Of a stretch of 64,000 nucleotides of DNA, positions 24,024-32,705 are shown piece by piece. The stretch is from Curtobacterium sp. VKM Ac-2922 (GTDB taxonomy: Bacteria > Actinomycetota > Actinomycetes > Actinomycetales > Microbacteriaceae). Below the pieces are notes generated by a model. The model saw only the letters and a list, made by a program, of their open reading frames with translations. It was not told where the DNA came from and ran no database searches. Position numbers and translations under genes: made by a program. The stretch's first letter is position 1; every line of letters starts with the position of its first letter. Where the stretch lies: positions 91,100 through 155,099 of the forward strand of contig NZ_JALGRO010000012.1 in the NCBI RefSeq assembly GCF_022815645.1. The letters run 5' to 3'.

Positions 24024-27000
24024 TCAGGGGCGCGGCTCGACGAGCTCGATGAACCGCGACAGCAGCGACAGCCCGGGGATCGAGGGCGGCAGCGCCGTCG
24101 TCAGCGCTGGCGAGTACACGAGGTACGCCGCCCACATCGCCCGCGACAGCGCCACGTTCAGCCGGTTCGGCATGAGCAGGAAGTCGAGCCCGCGCGGGAT
24201 GTCCGCTGCGCTCGACGCTGCCAGCGACACGATCGACACGACGGCCTCGCGCCCCTGGAACATGTCGACCGTGCCGACCTGGGTGCCGCTGAACCCTGCT
24301 GCATCGAGTGACGCACGGATCACCGCCCCCTGCGCGTTGTAGGGCGCGACGACGATGACGTCTTCGTCGGTCAGGGTCCGCGCGTCGTGATCGTCGGTCC
24401 ACGATCGCCCGACCGTGTCCCGCACGAGTTCGACCACCCGAGCTGCTTCTTCGGGCGACGACGTCGTGTTCCCCACGTGCGCCACGGGCACCGGGTGCAC
24501 GCCGGCCTGGACCCCGTCCAGGTGCCGGCCGGACACCATCGACGTCAGCTGCCCGTTGTACGACAGGTCCGACACCGAGGCGGTCAGTGCGGGCTCCATC
24601 CGCCGGGTGCGGGCCAGGAAGTACCCGAAGTCCGGCGGCAGCACGTGTTCGCCGTCCGCCAGCCACCCGAGCGCCGACTGGTCGACCGGCTCGGGGTGCG
24701 AGCCCTGCGACACCTGCGGCAGCTGCTGCGGGTCCCCCAGCAACAGCAACCGCGAGGCTGCGACCGACGACGCGATCGTCGGCGCGAGCGAGAACTGTCC
24801 GGCCTCGTCGACCACGAGCAGGTCGAGGGAACGCCGCGCGATCGTGCCCTCGTTCGCGAAGGTCCACGCCGTCCCGCCCACGACGCCCCCGCTGCCGGTC
24901 TGCTCGCACGACGCCAGGAACGCCGCGATCGCCGCACCGTTCTTCACCGGGGTCCACGCCGCCGCGTCGATGTCGTCGGCGTCAGCACCCGCCTTCGGCT
25001 GTTTGACCACGCGGTCCGCGGGCACCCCGGCGCGGACCACGGCGGACAGGAAGTTCTCGCTGGTGGCGTGCGACTGCCCCACCACGCCGACCCGCCATCC
25101 GTGCTCCCGCACCAGGCGCGCGACGACGTTCGACCCGACGTACGTCTTGCCGGTGCCGGGAGGCCCCTGGATCGCCAGGTACGAGTGGTCCAGCCCGAGC
25201 ATGGTCGCCACCACCGCACCCACGGTGTCGTCGCCGACCACGGGCGCGAGCGCACCTCGCGGTGGCACCCGTCGCAGCAGGTCGAGCGCCGGGTCGGGCA
25301 GCATCTCGGGCAACGCGTCGAGGACCCAGCCACCCCACTCGGCGATCGCCTCGGGCTGGGGCTTGGCGCGCGGCGGCGAGGACGGTGCCAGCGCGACCGG
25401 GTACTCATGGTGGGGCTCTCCCCCGACGGGCAGCCGTTCGAGCAGCAGCACCTCGGTCGTCTCGCCGTCGTCCCGCACGTCCAGGATCGTGGCGCGGTCC
25501 GTCGCGCCCTTCGACCCGGGGCCCGGAGAGCCGACCGATGGCGGAGTCGGGTCGTCGTACACCAGGTGGGGCGAGCCTCCTGGCCGGAGCCGACTGCCGG
25601 GCGCGAGCGTCCCCGACAACCGCAGTTCCCGTGACTGCGAGCGGGCACGCGGCAGCATGTCCCAGTCGCGTTCCACCGACGCCCGCTCGACCACCAGGAC
25701 GTCACGCGTGTCGGCCCATTCGTCCAGCGGGTTGCGCAGCCGGTCGAAGTGGTCCTGCCAGAAGGTCTTGGCCTCGCGGCGGTGGTAGTCGATCGCGGCT
25801 GCGGCGAGCGCCAGCGCTGTCTGGTCGGGTGTGCGGTCGAGGGGGTCGGTGTCCTCGAGCTCCGCTGCCAGCGCGACGGAGACCGGGTTCGGCTCGCGCT
25901 CCACCGGGATCGGCGGCAGGTCGAGCTCCGCCGGGGTGTCCGTCGACGGTGGCCGGAGCGACAGCAGCCAGTCCCGCAACCGCAGCGTGGAGCGGCAGTC
26001 GTACGCGTTGTAGTCCGCCACCTGGTCGAGCATGTGCTGCCCGGCCGCGGCGTCGCCCGTGCGGAGTTCTGCGATCGCGTCGACGTAGGCGGTGATGCTG
26101 TCAGCCGCGTTCGTGACGTCGCTGACGCGCAGGTCGTCGCCCATGTACAGCGGCTCGAGCTTCTTGATCGAGTAGCTGTGGCTGCCGACCACCAGGGCCC
26201 CGCGGACGATCGGGTAGAGGTCGACCAGGACGCCGGCGCGCAGCAGGTCGTCGACGGCCTCTTCGCCGACGCCGTGCCGGGCGGCGAGCGACAGCAGGTG
26301 CGTCCGCTCGTAGGCCGCGTAGTGGTAGACGTGCATGCCCGGGTGCTGCTGGCGGCGCTCGGCGATGAACGCCAGGAAGTCGAGCAGGGCCTGTCGTTCG
26401 TCGCGGATCGTGTGCGCCCAGAACGCGGTGAAGTCGGCGCGGTCGTCGACAAGGCCGAACAGGTAGTCCAGGCCCCAGTGCACGCCGTCCTCGGTGTGCA
26501 GCGGGTCGCCCTCGAAGTCGAAGAACACGTCGCCTGCGTCCGGCGCGGGGATCGCGTCGAGGGCGCGGGGGTCGAGCAGCTCGTAGGCCGGGGTACGTTG
26601 ACCCGCTGTCTCGATCTGGAGGCTCGCCTGACGCACCAGCCGATCCAGCGTCGCCTTCGCCATGGTGGGCACCGGGGTGGTGCGGACCGCCAGGTCGTCG
26701 ATCGTCCGCACGCCCTGCCGGATCAGCTTGGTGCGCTGATCGAGGCGCATGCCCGCCACCAGCACCAGGTCGCGGTGCTGCTCGACCTGCTGCTGGCACG
26801 CACTGCAGCGGCCGCAGCTGGCGTACCGGGGGTCGCCCCACTGCACGGGGTCCTGCGCGTCGAGCCGTTCGTCGATCACCCGCTGCAGTTCGGTTCGTTG
26901 CTTGCGGTACACCGGCGCGATGTCGGCCAGGTCGTGCGTGGTCGTCGTGCGGTCACCGAGGACCAGGTGCACCTGCTGCCCGGTCGGGATGCCGTGCGCC

Positions 27001-27476
27001 TGCATCTGCTCGGCGTAGGCGGCGAGCTGCAGCAGGGCGCTGATCTTGGCGTGCCGGGCGAGCTTGGTGTCGTAGACCTCGTACTCGCCCCGCGCGTTGC
27101 GGATGATGAAGTCCGCGAAGCCGATGAAGCCCGCGGTGTGCTCGGTCGGCGGGGCGTGGAAGGTCGGCTGGTACAGGACGTCGGCGCCGTCCCGCATGGT
27201 CTCGAGTGCTTCGGCTGCGGCGGCTTCGTACTGCGGAGGTGCCGGTCGGTCGAACTCGACCACGTCGTGCGTCTGCTTCAGGATCGCCAGGTAGTCCAGC
27301 TCGTGCTGGTCCCCCAGCCGGGCGGTGCGGTCGAGCATGTCGTCGTGCTCGTCGGGCAGGGGCTCCCCACGGCCGAGCTTGACGTCGAGGCGTCGCAGGA
27401 AGGCGTACTCGCACGTCGCCCACGTGGTGAGGTCGCTCGGGCTGAGGAGCGCACGGCCGGCCTCGGTGATCTGCAT
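24024..27476 (-). CDS. TM0106-type RecB-like nuclease fused to superfamily I helicase
   Basis: A 1150-residue fusion. The N-terminal part has a RecB-like PD-(D/E)xK nuclease pattern (YEVYDTKLARHAKISALLQLAAYAEQM) and a cysteine cluster, CGRCSACQQQ, which may hold iron-sulphur or zinc. A second nuclease, RNase-H-like, begins VFFDFEGDP near residue 325. The helicase has GPPGTGKTYVGSN near residue 770, LLVVDEAGQFS near 887, GDPQQLPQ, and a C-terminal QGREAVVSIVSL / RLNVALSRA. It probably processes DNA or RNA ends in repair. ATG 27476 is set by TACGGT 7 nt upstream. Confidence 0.82.
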   Translation of the reverse strand: MQITEAGRALLSPSDLTTWATCEYAFLRRLDVKLGRGEPLPDEHDDMLDRTARLGDQHELDYLAILKQTHDVVEFDRPAPPQYEAAAAEALETMRDGADVLYQPTFHAPPTEHTAGFIGFADFIIRNARGEYEVYDTKLARHAKISALLQLAAYAEQMQAHGIPTGQQVHLVLGDRTTTTHDLADIAPVYRKQRTELQRVIDERLDAQDPVQWGDPRYASCGRCSACQQQVEQHRDLVLVAGMRLDQRTKLIRQGVRTIDDLAVRTTPVPTMAKATLDRLVRQASLQIETAGQRTPAYELLDPRALDAIPAPDAGDVFFDFEGDPLHTEDGVHWGLDYLFGLVDDRADFTAFWAHTIRDERQALLDFLAFIAERRQQHPGMHVYHYAAYERTHLLSLAARHGVGEEAVDDLLRAGVLVDLYPIVRGALVVGSHSYSIKKLEPLYMGDDLRVSDVTNAADSITAYVDAIAELRTGDAAAGQHMLDQVADYNAYDCRSTLRLRDWLLSLRPPSTDTPAELDLPPIPVEREPNPVSVALAAELEDTDPLDRTPDQTALALAAAAIDYHRREAKTFWQDHFDRLRNPLDEWADTRDVLVVERASVERDWDMLPRARSQSRELRLSGTLAPGSRLRPGGSPHLVYDDPTPPSVGSPGPGSKGATDRATILDVRDDGETTEVLLLERLPVGGEPHHEYPVALAPSSPPRAKPQPEAIAEWGGWVLDALPEMLPDPALDLLRRVPPRGALAPVVGDDTVGAVVATMLGLDHSYLAIQGPPGTGKTYVGSNVVARLVREHGWRVGVVGQSHATSENFLSAVVRAGVPADRVVKQPKAGADADDIDAAAWTPVKNGAAIAAFLASCEQTGSGGVVGGTAWTFANEGTIARRSLDLLVVDEAGQFSLAPTIASSVAASRLLLLGDPQQLPQVSQGSHPEPVDQSALGWLADGEHVLPPDFGYFLARTRRMEPALTASVSDLSYNGQLTSMVSGRHLDGVQAGVHPVPVAHVGNTTSSPEEAARVVELVRDTVGRSWTDDHDARTLTDEDVIVVAPYNAQGAVIRASLDAAGFSGTQVGTVDMFQGREAVVSIVSLAASSAADIPRGLDFLLMPNRLNVALSRAMWAAYLVYSPALTTALPPSIPGLSLLSRFIELVEPRP

Positions 27477-27483
27477 GGAACCC

Positions 27484-27548
27484 ACCGTAGGGGCGGGTGC
27501 CGACAGCCCCGACGGCGTTGCTGCCGCGTTCAGCCCGCACGGTACGGT
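27484..27548. promoter_or_regulatory. Divergent leaderless promoters
   Basis: TACGGT occurs on both strands of this 78-nt gap: plus-strand 27543-27548, 6 nt before ATG 27555, and minus-strand at 27484-27489, 7 nt before ATG 27476. Neither gene has room for a ribosome site between the expected transcription start and its ATG. Confidence 0.6.
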
Positions 27549-27554
27549 CAGACG

Positions 27555-27956
27555 ATGAGCTTGCAGGAGTCGCCCGTTCTGCTCCGCCGGAACGCGACGT
27601 GCCTGATCGACGTCGCGGCCTACAGCAGGGTCGGGCTGGACGCTGCTGCCTTCGACGTCGCACCCGGACGGCGGGGACCGTTCGGGCTGCGCGGTGTCGA
27701 GGGGGTCGGTGGCAAGCTCGTCCTGACGTCGACGGCACTGTGGTTCCACCCGCACCGGCTGAACTTCACGCGGGCGGAGTTCGGCATCCCACTCGACGAG
27801 ATCACCGAGGTCCGCGACGTCTCCCGCGGCCTGCGTCGGCAGATCGAGGTCGTCATGCGCAACGGCGCCCGACCCCGGTTCGTGGTGTGGGGCATCCCCG
27901 CGCTCATCGCCGCGATCGATCGCGCGCGCGGAACCTCCGCGACGTCACTACGCTGA
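27555..27956 (+). CDS. GRAM/PH-like domain protein
   Basis: A 133-residue soluble protein. The central strands GKLVLTSTALWFHPHRLNFTRAEFGIPLDEITEVRDVSRGL resemble a GRAM or bacterial PH fold: a surface strand, basic loop, then I-x-L-x-x-I. This suggests lipid or protein binding at the membrane. No enzymatic motif is seen. It is the first gene of a three-gene operon with two small membrane proteins. Confidence 0.6.
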   Translation: MSLQESPVLLRRNATCLIDVAAYSRVGLDAAAFDVAPGRRGPFGLRGVEGVGGKLVLTSTALWFHPHRLNFTRAEFGIPLDEITEVRDVSRGLRRQIEVVMRNGARPRFVVWGIPALIAAIDRARGTSATSLR

Positions 27957-27973
27957 TCCGGCAAGGGGGAACG

Positions 27974-28495
27974 ATGAGCAACAGCATCAACACATGGGGC
28001 GGAACCGCGACAAAAGAGGCTGCGAAGCCACTGTTCGTCGTGCGGCGTTCGTGGTTCAACACGACGTTGTACGTGATCATCGGCGGCGCTGCGGTCGGGA
28101 TCGGCATCATCGGCGCGGTGATCCAGTCGACCGTTGCGCCCGACTTCGGCGGCAGCCTGTTCGCGATGCTGATCGGCGGCGGCATGGTGTTCCTGCCGAT
28201 CGGCCTGGTCCTGAACCGCAGCCGCATCACCGTGTGGGACGAGCGATACGACGTGCGGAGCGGGTTGGGCCGGACGCGCCACCGGAACGTCGCTGATCTC
28301 CACCGGCTCCGCTACGCCACGCAGTCGAGCGGCGCCGGCATGACCTTCGTCAGCCTGACCGGGTGGGACGAGCGACGGAAGAAGCAGTTCCGGGTCTTCA
28401 CGACCCACAGCGGGTTCGCCGAGTTCACGGCGTGGCTCGCGCAGCACCGCCCCGAGCAGTGGGCGGAGTGCGAGCAGCTGGGCCTGTCGGAATGA
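27974..28495 (+). CDS. Two-helix membrane protein with PH-like cytosolic domain
   Basis: A 173-residue protein. Two hydrophobic helices (TTLYVIIGGAAVGIGIIGAVI and LFAMLIGGGMVFLPIGLVL) are followed by a basic-rich beta domain (RITVWDERYDVRSGLGRTRHRNVADLHRLRYA). The family is not named with certainty. AAGGGGGA precedes ATG 27974. It overlaps the next gene by 4 nt (ATGA), so they are co-translated. Confidence 0.6.
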   Translation: MSNSINTWGGTATKEAAKPLFVVRRSWFNTTLYVIIGGAAVGIGIIGAVIQSTVAPDFGGSLFAMLIGGGMVFLPIGLVLNRSRITVWDERYDVRSGLGRTRHRNVADLHRLRYATQSSGAGMTFVSLTGWDERRKKQFRVFTTHSGFAEFTAWLAQHRPEQWAECEQLGLSE

Positions 28496-29070
28496 TGCTG
28501 GCGGTCCCCGACCAGCTCTACCTGATCGCTCGGCGTGCGCGGCGTCGCACGGTCCCGATCGCCCTGGCCGGACTGGCGGTGGGTGCCGTGTCAGGTGCGT
28601 TCGTCGCTGTCGGCCAGCCCCCGCTCGTCGCGCTCCTGACCGTCGCGGGCTTCGGCGCTTCCGGCGGTGGGCTGGCGGGGACGTTCTCGCTTCTGCCGAC
28701 GACGACGCAGCTCGCCCCTGACGTTCGCCTGCCCGTTGCCGGGCTGGACAAGGACTCGCGGCGAACGCTCCGCAACGCCGTGATGTCGGGCCGGCCGATC
28801 CCGTCCGCCGATCCGGAGACCGCAGCGCGCGGCCTGCACCTGGCGCAGCTGACGGCCGTGTACCTGCCGCTCGCGCTCGCGCAGTTCCTGTTGCTGTACG
28901 TCGGGATCGGAGGCGCTCAGATACCGTCGCTCGTCGCACCGGACGGGTCGAACGCGGGCCTCACTCGGGTCGTCCTCATCGGGCTGCTCCTGGTGGCGAT
29001 CGTGATGACGATTGTGTTCACCCGGCAGATCCGAGGGGCGCGTCGGTACCTGGCAGCCGCGAACCGCTGA
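28492..29070 (+). CDS. Four-helix membrane protein of unknown function
   Basis: A 192-residue protein with two pairs of hydrophobic helices (PIALAGLAVGAVSGAFVAV and LVALLTVAGFGASGGGLAGTF, then LPLALAQFLLLYVGI and VVLIGLLLVAIVMTIVF) separated by a soluble middle. I recognise no family. ATG 28492 overlaps the stop of the preceding gene; ATG 28495 is an equally possible start. Confidence 0.55.
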   Translation: MMLAVPDQLYLIARRARRRTVPIALAGLAVGAVSGAFVAVGQPPLVALLTVAGFGASGGGLAGTFSLLPTTTQLAPDVRLPVAGLDKDSRRTLRNAVMSGRPIPSADPETAARGLHLAQLTAVYLPLALAQFLLLYVGIGGAQIPSLVAPDGSNAGLTRVVLIGLLLVAIVMTIVFTRQIRGARRYLAAANR

Positions 29071-29112
29071 GCGCCGGAGACTCCCCCCATCGAAGCCTCC
29101 GACGCCCGCAGG

Positions 29113-30054
29113 TCACGCGGTGCGGCTGAGTGCCTGCTCGCTCAGCGTCACCAGGTCGTCCGCCCGCAGCGCCGGCCAGCCGTGCAGCAGCTCACGCCAC
29201 TGCGCGGGCAGGGCGGACGCGCCGTAGAGGGCCCCGGCCAGTCCTCCGGCGATCGCGGCCACCGTGTCGGTGTCGTTACCAGTCCGGACTGCTCGAACGA
29301 GGGCGTCCTCGAGCGAATTACTGCGCGTGACCGCCGCGTACGCCGCCTGCAGCGCTGACACCACCCAGCCGTTCGAGTCGGTGAAGTCCACCGGCTCCGA
29401 CTGCTCGGCGACGCTCAGCCGTTCGGCCCAGACCTCGCGCGACGACGGGTCGAGCAGGTCCAGCCCCCGCCGGACGTCGAGCTCGCCGGTCAACACCGCG
29501 TGCCGGATCGCCGCGCACCAGAGCACGCACGCGTCGCCCGCGTCCGATTCGTGGTGCGTCAGGTCACTGATCGCCCGGGCAGCTGCGGCCAACCGCTGCT
29601 CTTCGTCCGGCGCACCCGTCAGGTACCCGAGGACCAGCGGCGCGGTCCGCATCAGCGACCCGTTGCCCGCCGACTGGCCCTTGAACTCGTGTTCCTGCCG
29701 GGCCGCAGCGCGTGCGTGGGCGGCGGTGTGGGCCTCCAGTCCGGTCAGGACGTTGCGCGTCTGGATACCGACGTCGGGCGCGTTCACCGCCCAGCTCGCC
29801 CAGGCGGCCACCAGGCCGTCGAGCGCCGTTTCGGATGCCGGGTCGCCACCGCGGGCGACGGTGCGGAGGATCGGCACGGCCATGCTCGTGTCGTCCGTCC
29901 ACTCCCCCGCGGCCCAGCCGAACGAGCCGCCGCCGGCCATGCGGATCGGCGTGGGTTCCGGGACAGCGGGCTTGAACTCGTAGCCGGCGCCGAGGGCGTC
30001 GCCTGATGCGGAGCCGAGCACGGCGCCGACGGCGCGGTCGTGGATATTCGTCAT
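29113..30054 (-). CDS. ADP-ribosylglycohydrolase family protein
   Basis: A 313-residue DraG/ARH-type enzyme. The N-terminal DRAVGAVLGSASGDALGAGYE and WTDDTSMAV give the first metal-binding Thr-Asp-Asp. The C-terminal VRTGNDTDTVAAIAGGLAGALYG carries the second DxDT set. It removes ADP-ribose from proteins or hydrolyses an ADP-ribosylated small molecule. GGAGGG precedes ATG 30054. It is divergent from an NrtR regulator gene with two operator-like palindromes between them, so it is probably under ADP-ribose/NAD control. Confidence 0.88.
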   Translation of the reverse strand: MTNIHDRAVGAVLGSASGDALGAGYEFKPAVPEPTPIRMAGGGSFGWAAGEWTDDTSMAVPILRTVARGGDPASETALDGLVAAWASWAVNAPDVGIQTRNVLTGLEAHTAAHARAAARQEHEFKGQSAGNGSLMRTAPLVLGYLTGAPDEEQRLAAAARAISDLTHHESDAGDACVLWCAAIRHAVLTGELDVRRGLDLLDPSSREVWAERLSVAEQSEPVDFTDSNGWVVSALQAAYAAVTRSNSLEDALVRAVRTGNDTDTVAAIAGGLAGALYGASALPAQWRELLHGWPALRADDLVTLSEQALSRTA

Positions 30055-30068
30055 GAGCCCTCCGAAGG

Positions 30069-30088
30069 TTTACGCGGAACTGCGTAAA
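30069..30088. promoter_or_regulatory. NrtR operator 1 (proposed)
   Basis: TTTACGC-ggaact-GCGTAAA is a perfect 7-bp inverted repeat with a 6-nt spacer, 15 nt upstream of the ADP-ribosylglycohydrolase start. The same half-site recurs in operator 2. Confidence 0.7.
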
Positions 30089-30110
30089 ACAACCGTGGCA
30101 CAGGACACCG

Positions 30111-30132
30111 GTTTGCGCAAGTGTGCGTAAAC
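30111..30132. promoter_or_regulatory. NrtR operator 2 overlapping the nrtR -10 box (proposed)
   Basis: GTTTGCGC-aagtgt-GCGTAAAC has the same 6-nt spacer and half-site as operator 1, with one mismatch between arms. It overlaps TAAACT (30128-30133), the -10 box 6 nt before ATG 30140, so bound regulator would block nrtR transcription (autorepression). Confidence 0.7.
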
Positions 30133-30139
30133 TCGTGCC

Positions 30140-30793
30140 ATGACCTCGTACCGCGATGCAAGCGGCAAGCGCCTGTCCGACTACCCGCGGCCCTCCGTGG
30201 CGGTCGACACGGCCGTGCTGACCGCCCCGGTCGGCGGCCCGCTGTCGGTGCTGCAGGTGCGTGACGCCGTCGACGGGGACTGGCGACTACCGGGGACGTT
30301 CGTGCACCAGGGTGAACGGTTGGCGGACGCAGTGCTGCGCTCACTGCGGGACAAGGCCGGGGTCACGGGGTTGGCGCCGCGGCAGCTGCACGTGTTCGAC
30401 GATCCGGAGCGGGACGACCGGGGGTGGGTGCTGTCCGTGGCGCACCTCGACGTGGTGCCGGCTGCTGCTCTGAGGACAGCATCGGGAGCCCGCATCGTGC
30501 CCGTCACCGAGGCGTCCGGCATGATCCACGGGCACGACGACATCCTCGGGTTCGCGGTTGCGCAGCTGCGCGAGGACCACCGGGGCGCTCCGGACCCGCA
30601 CGGGCTGCTGCCCTCGCCGTTCACGATGTCGGCGTTGCGGGGGCTGCACGAGGCCGTGCTCGGGGAGCGGTTGCTGCCGGATTCGTTCCGGCGGGCGATG
30701 GTGCCGATGCTGACGGCGACCGGCGGACGCGCAGCGGAGGGGCCGGGGAAGCCGGCGGCGTTGTACCGGCCAGCCCACCGCCCCGCGCTGTAA
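30140..30793 (+). CDS. NrtR-like Nudix-related transcriptional regulator
   Basis: A 217-residue protein. The N-terminal two thirds is a Nudix-fold domain (VAVDTAVLTAPVGGPLSVLQVRD, WRLPGTFVHQGERLADAVLRSLRDKAGV). The Nudix box is degraded relative to GX5EX7REUXEEXGU: it reads GTFVHQGERLADAVLRSLRDKAGV, so catalysis is unlikely. The C-terminal part, FTMSALRGLHEAVLGERLLPDSFRRAM, is the winged-helix DNA-binding region of NrtR. Family members sense ADP-ribose and repress NAD-related genes. Two matching palindromes precede it. Confidence 0.82.
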   Translation: MTSYRDASGKRLSDYPRPSVAVDTAVLTAPVGGPLSVLQVRDAVDGDWRLPGTFVHQGERLADAVLRSLRDKAGVTGLAPRQLHVFDDPERDDRGWVLSVAHLDVVPAAALRTASGARIVPVTEASGMIHGHDDILGFAVAQLREDHRGAPDPHGLLPSPFTMSALRGLHEAVLGERLLPDSFRRAMVPMLTATGGRAAEGPGKPAALYRPAHRPAL

Positions 30794-30820
30794 CACGCAA
30801 TTTACTTTCACACCTAGCGC
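30794..30820 (+). promoter_or_regulatory. Promoter and candidate operator of the MurNAc cluster
   Basis: TAGCGC (30815-30820) lies 6 nt before ATG 30827. Upstream is the AT-rich stretch CGCAATTTACTTTCA, whose complement TGAAAGTAAATTGCG resembles RpiR/MurR-type half-sites. The operator assignment is inference. Confidence 0.4.
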
Positions 30821-30826
30821 CACGGC

Positions 30827-31744
30827 ATGCAATGCGCTTTCATGGCATGCATGTCGACCACACCCGCCGCCACGGTGCGCGCCGACCGCGCCGACGCGTT
30901 CGCGCTCGTCCGGACCCAGTCCGCCACGATGCCGACGGGCATGCGCGCCATCGCCAAGGCCGTCCTGGCGAACCCGAAGGACAGCGCCAACGGCAGCGCC
31001 GCCGACCTGGCCAGCCGCGCCGACGTCAGCGCCGCCACGGTCTCCCGCTTCGCCCGGCACCTCGGCTTCGCCAGCTACGCCGAGCTCCAGCGCAGCATGA
31101 CCCGCGCCGTCGAGCGCGGCATCCACGACCACGGCGAGATCCACGCCGGCGTCGGGGTCGACGACGACGTGGCGACGGTCATCGCGAAGGTCACCGAGGA
31201 CGTCCGCGCCGTGATGACCGACACCCGCGCGGCACTCGACCCGGCCTCGCTCGAGCAGGCAGCCGCGGCCGTGCAGCACGCCCGCCGCGTCGTGATGTAC
31301 GGCGTCGGCGCCTCGGGCATCGTCGCGCGTGACCTGCACCTGAAGCTCGAGCGCATCGGCATCGCGAGCTCGATCGCCGACGACCCGCACAACGCCCTGA
31401 CCCTGGCCAGCGTGATCGACGAACGCGACGTGGTCGTCCTGGTCAGCCACTCGGGCACGACGACCGAGGTGCTGGACGTCGCGGCCGAAGCCGAGCGGCA
31501 CGGGTCGACCGTCGTCGCGATCACCGGCCACCGTGGCACGGCACTCACCCGGGCCGCCGACCACGTCCTGCTCGGTGTCGCCGGCGCCGAGAGCGACCTG
31601 CGTCCCGCGGCGATGGGTAGCCGGATGAGCCAGCTCGCCATCGTCGACACCCTGTTCATCGTCGTCGCCCAGCGCACCGACGACCGTTCCCGCCCGCTGC
31701 TGGCACGCAGCCGCGCCGCCGTCCGCACGCACCACCGATCCTGA
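30827..31744 (+). CDS. murR: MurR/RpiR-family transcriptional regulator
   Basis: A 305-residue regulator with an RpiR HTH (SAADLASRADVSAATVSRFARHLGFASYAELQ, about residues 55-90) and a C-terminal SIS sugar-phosphate domain (RRVVMYGVGASGIVARDLHLKLERIG ... VVLVSHSGTTTEVLDVA). It heads murQ, a PTS gene and mupG, so it should sense MurNAc-6-phosphate and control the cluster. ATG 30827 matches the leaderless -10 box; ATG 30851 is the alternative. Confidence 0.82.
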   Translation: MQCAFMACMSTTPAATVRADRADAFALVRTQSATMPTGMRAIAKAVLANPKDSANGSAADLASRADVSAATVSRFARHLGFASYAELQRSMTRAVERGIHDHGEIHAGVGVDDDVATVIAKVTEDVRAVMTDTRAALDPASLEQAAAAVQHARRVVMYGVGASGIVARDLHLKLERIGIASSIADDPHNALTLASVIDERDVVVLVSHSGTTTEVLDVAAEAERHGSTVVAITGHRGTALTRAADHVLLGVAGAESDLRPAAMGSRMSQLAIVDTLFIVVAQRTDDRSRPLLARSRAAVRTHHRS

Positions 31745-31752
31745 AGGCCCCC

Positions 31753-32664
31753 ATGCACCACGACTCCCTGCGCGACGAACTCCGGTCCCTGACGACCGAG
31801 TCGACCGACTCGCGACTCGACGACATCGACCTGGTCTCCACTCTCGAAGCTGCCCAGCGCATGAACGCCGGCGACCGCAGCGTGCCCGCGGCGCTGGACC
31901 CGTGCCTCCCGGCCATCGCCCTGGCGGCCGACGCGATCGCCGCCGCCTTCGCGCGTGGCGGCCGACTGATCTACGTCGGCGCCGGCACACCGGGGCGCCT
32001 CGGCGTCCTCGACGCCAGCGAGTGCCCGCCCACCTTCGGCACCGACCCTTCGCAGGTCGTCGGCGTCATCGCCGGCGGGCAGATCGCGCTCACCACCGCC
32101 ATCGAAGGCGCAGAGGACGACGAGGACGCCGCCGTCCGCGACCTCGACGCACTCGGCCTGACCGGGGACGACGTGGTCGTCGGGATCAGCGCCTCCGGCA
32201 GGACGCCGTACGTGATCGCGGCGATCCTGGAGGCGCGGCGCCGGTCCGCCCTGTCGGTGTCCGTCGCGTGCAACCCGGACTCGGCCGCGGGGCGGGAGGC
32301 CGACATCGCCATCGACGTCGTCGTCGGTCCCGAGTTCATCGCCGGCTCGACCCGCCTGAAGGCGGGCACCGCGCAGAAGCTCGTCTGCAACATGCTCACG
32401 ACGCTCGCGATGGTGCGCAGCAACAAGACGTACGGCAACCGCATGGTCGACGTGCGGGCGACGAACGCCAAGCTCGTCGCACGGGCGTTCTCGCTCGTGC
32501 AGGACGTCACGGGCGCTGCTTCCGCAGACGTGGAAGCCGCGCTCGACGCGTCCGACGGCGAGGTGAAGACCGCCATCGCGATGATCCTCACCGGTGACTC
32601 CGCCATGTCCGTCCGCGATCGGCTCGCTGCCGCCGGCGGGTCCCTGCGCGCCGTCATCTCCTGA
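31753..32664 (+). CDS. murQ: N-acetylmuramic acid 6-phosphate etherase
   Basis: A 303-residue SIS-fold enzyme that cleaves the lactyl ether of MurNAc-6-phosphate to GlcNAc-6-phosphate and D-lactate in the cytosol. The signature GRLGVLDASECPPTFGT and the second block VVGVIAGGQIALTTAIEGAEDDEDA are both present; E90 (in DASE) matches the catalytic acid. An oddity is that the usual GTSGR loop reads GTPGR, with Pro80 in place of the phosphate-binding Ser. It starts 8 nt after murR. Confidence 0.9.
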   Translation: MHHDSLRDELRSLTTESTDSRLDDIDLVSTLEAAQRMNAGDRSVPAALDPCLPAIALAADAIAAAFARGGRLIYVGAGTPGRLGVLDASECPPTFGTDPSQVVGVIAGGQIALTTAIEGAEDDEDAAVRDLDALGLTGDDVVVGISASGRTPYVIAAILEARRRSALSVSVACNPDSAAGREADIAIDVVVGPEFIAGSTRLKAGTAQKLVCNMLTTLAMVRSNKTYGNRMVDVRATNAKLVARAFSLVQDVTGAASADVEAALDASDGEVKTAIAMILTGDSAMSVRDRLAAAGGSLRAVIS

Positions 32665-32705
32665 CCTGCACCACCTTCGTTTCCTTCCCCCGAGGAGCAC
32701 CAGCC

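Noticed and set aside
25749..27554. Long plus-strand frame running into the GRAM-like protein
   Set aside because: It is antisense to the nuclease-helicase gene. The -10 box and start at 27555 define the real gene.
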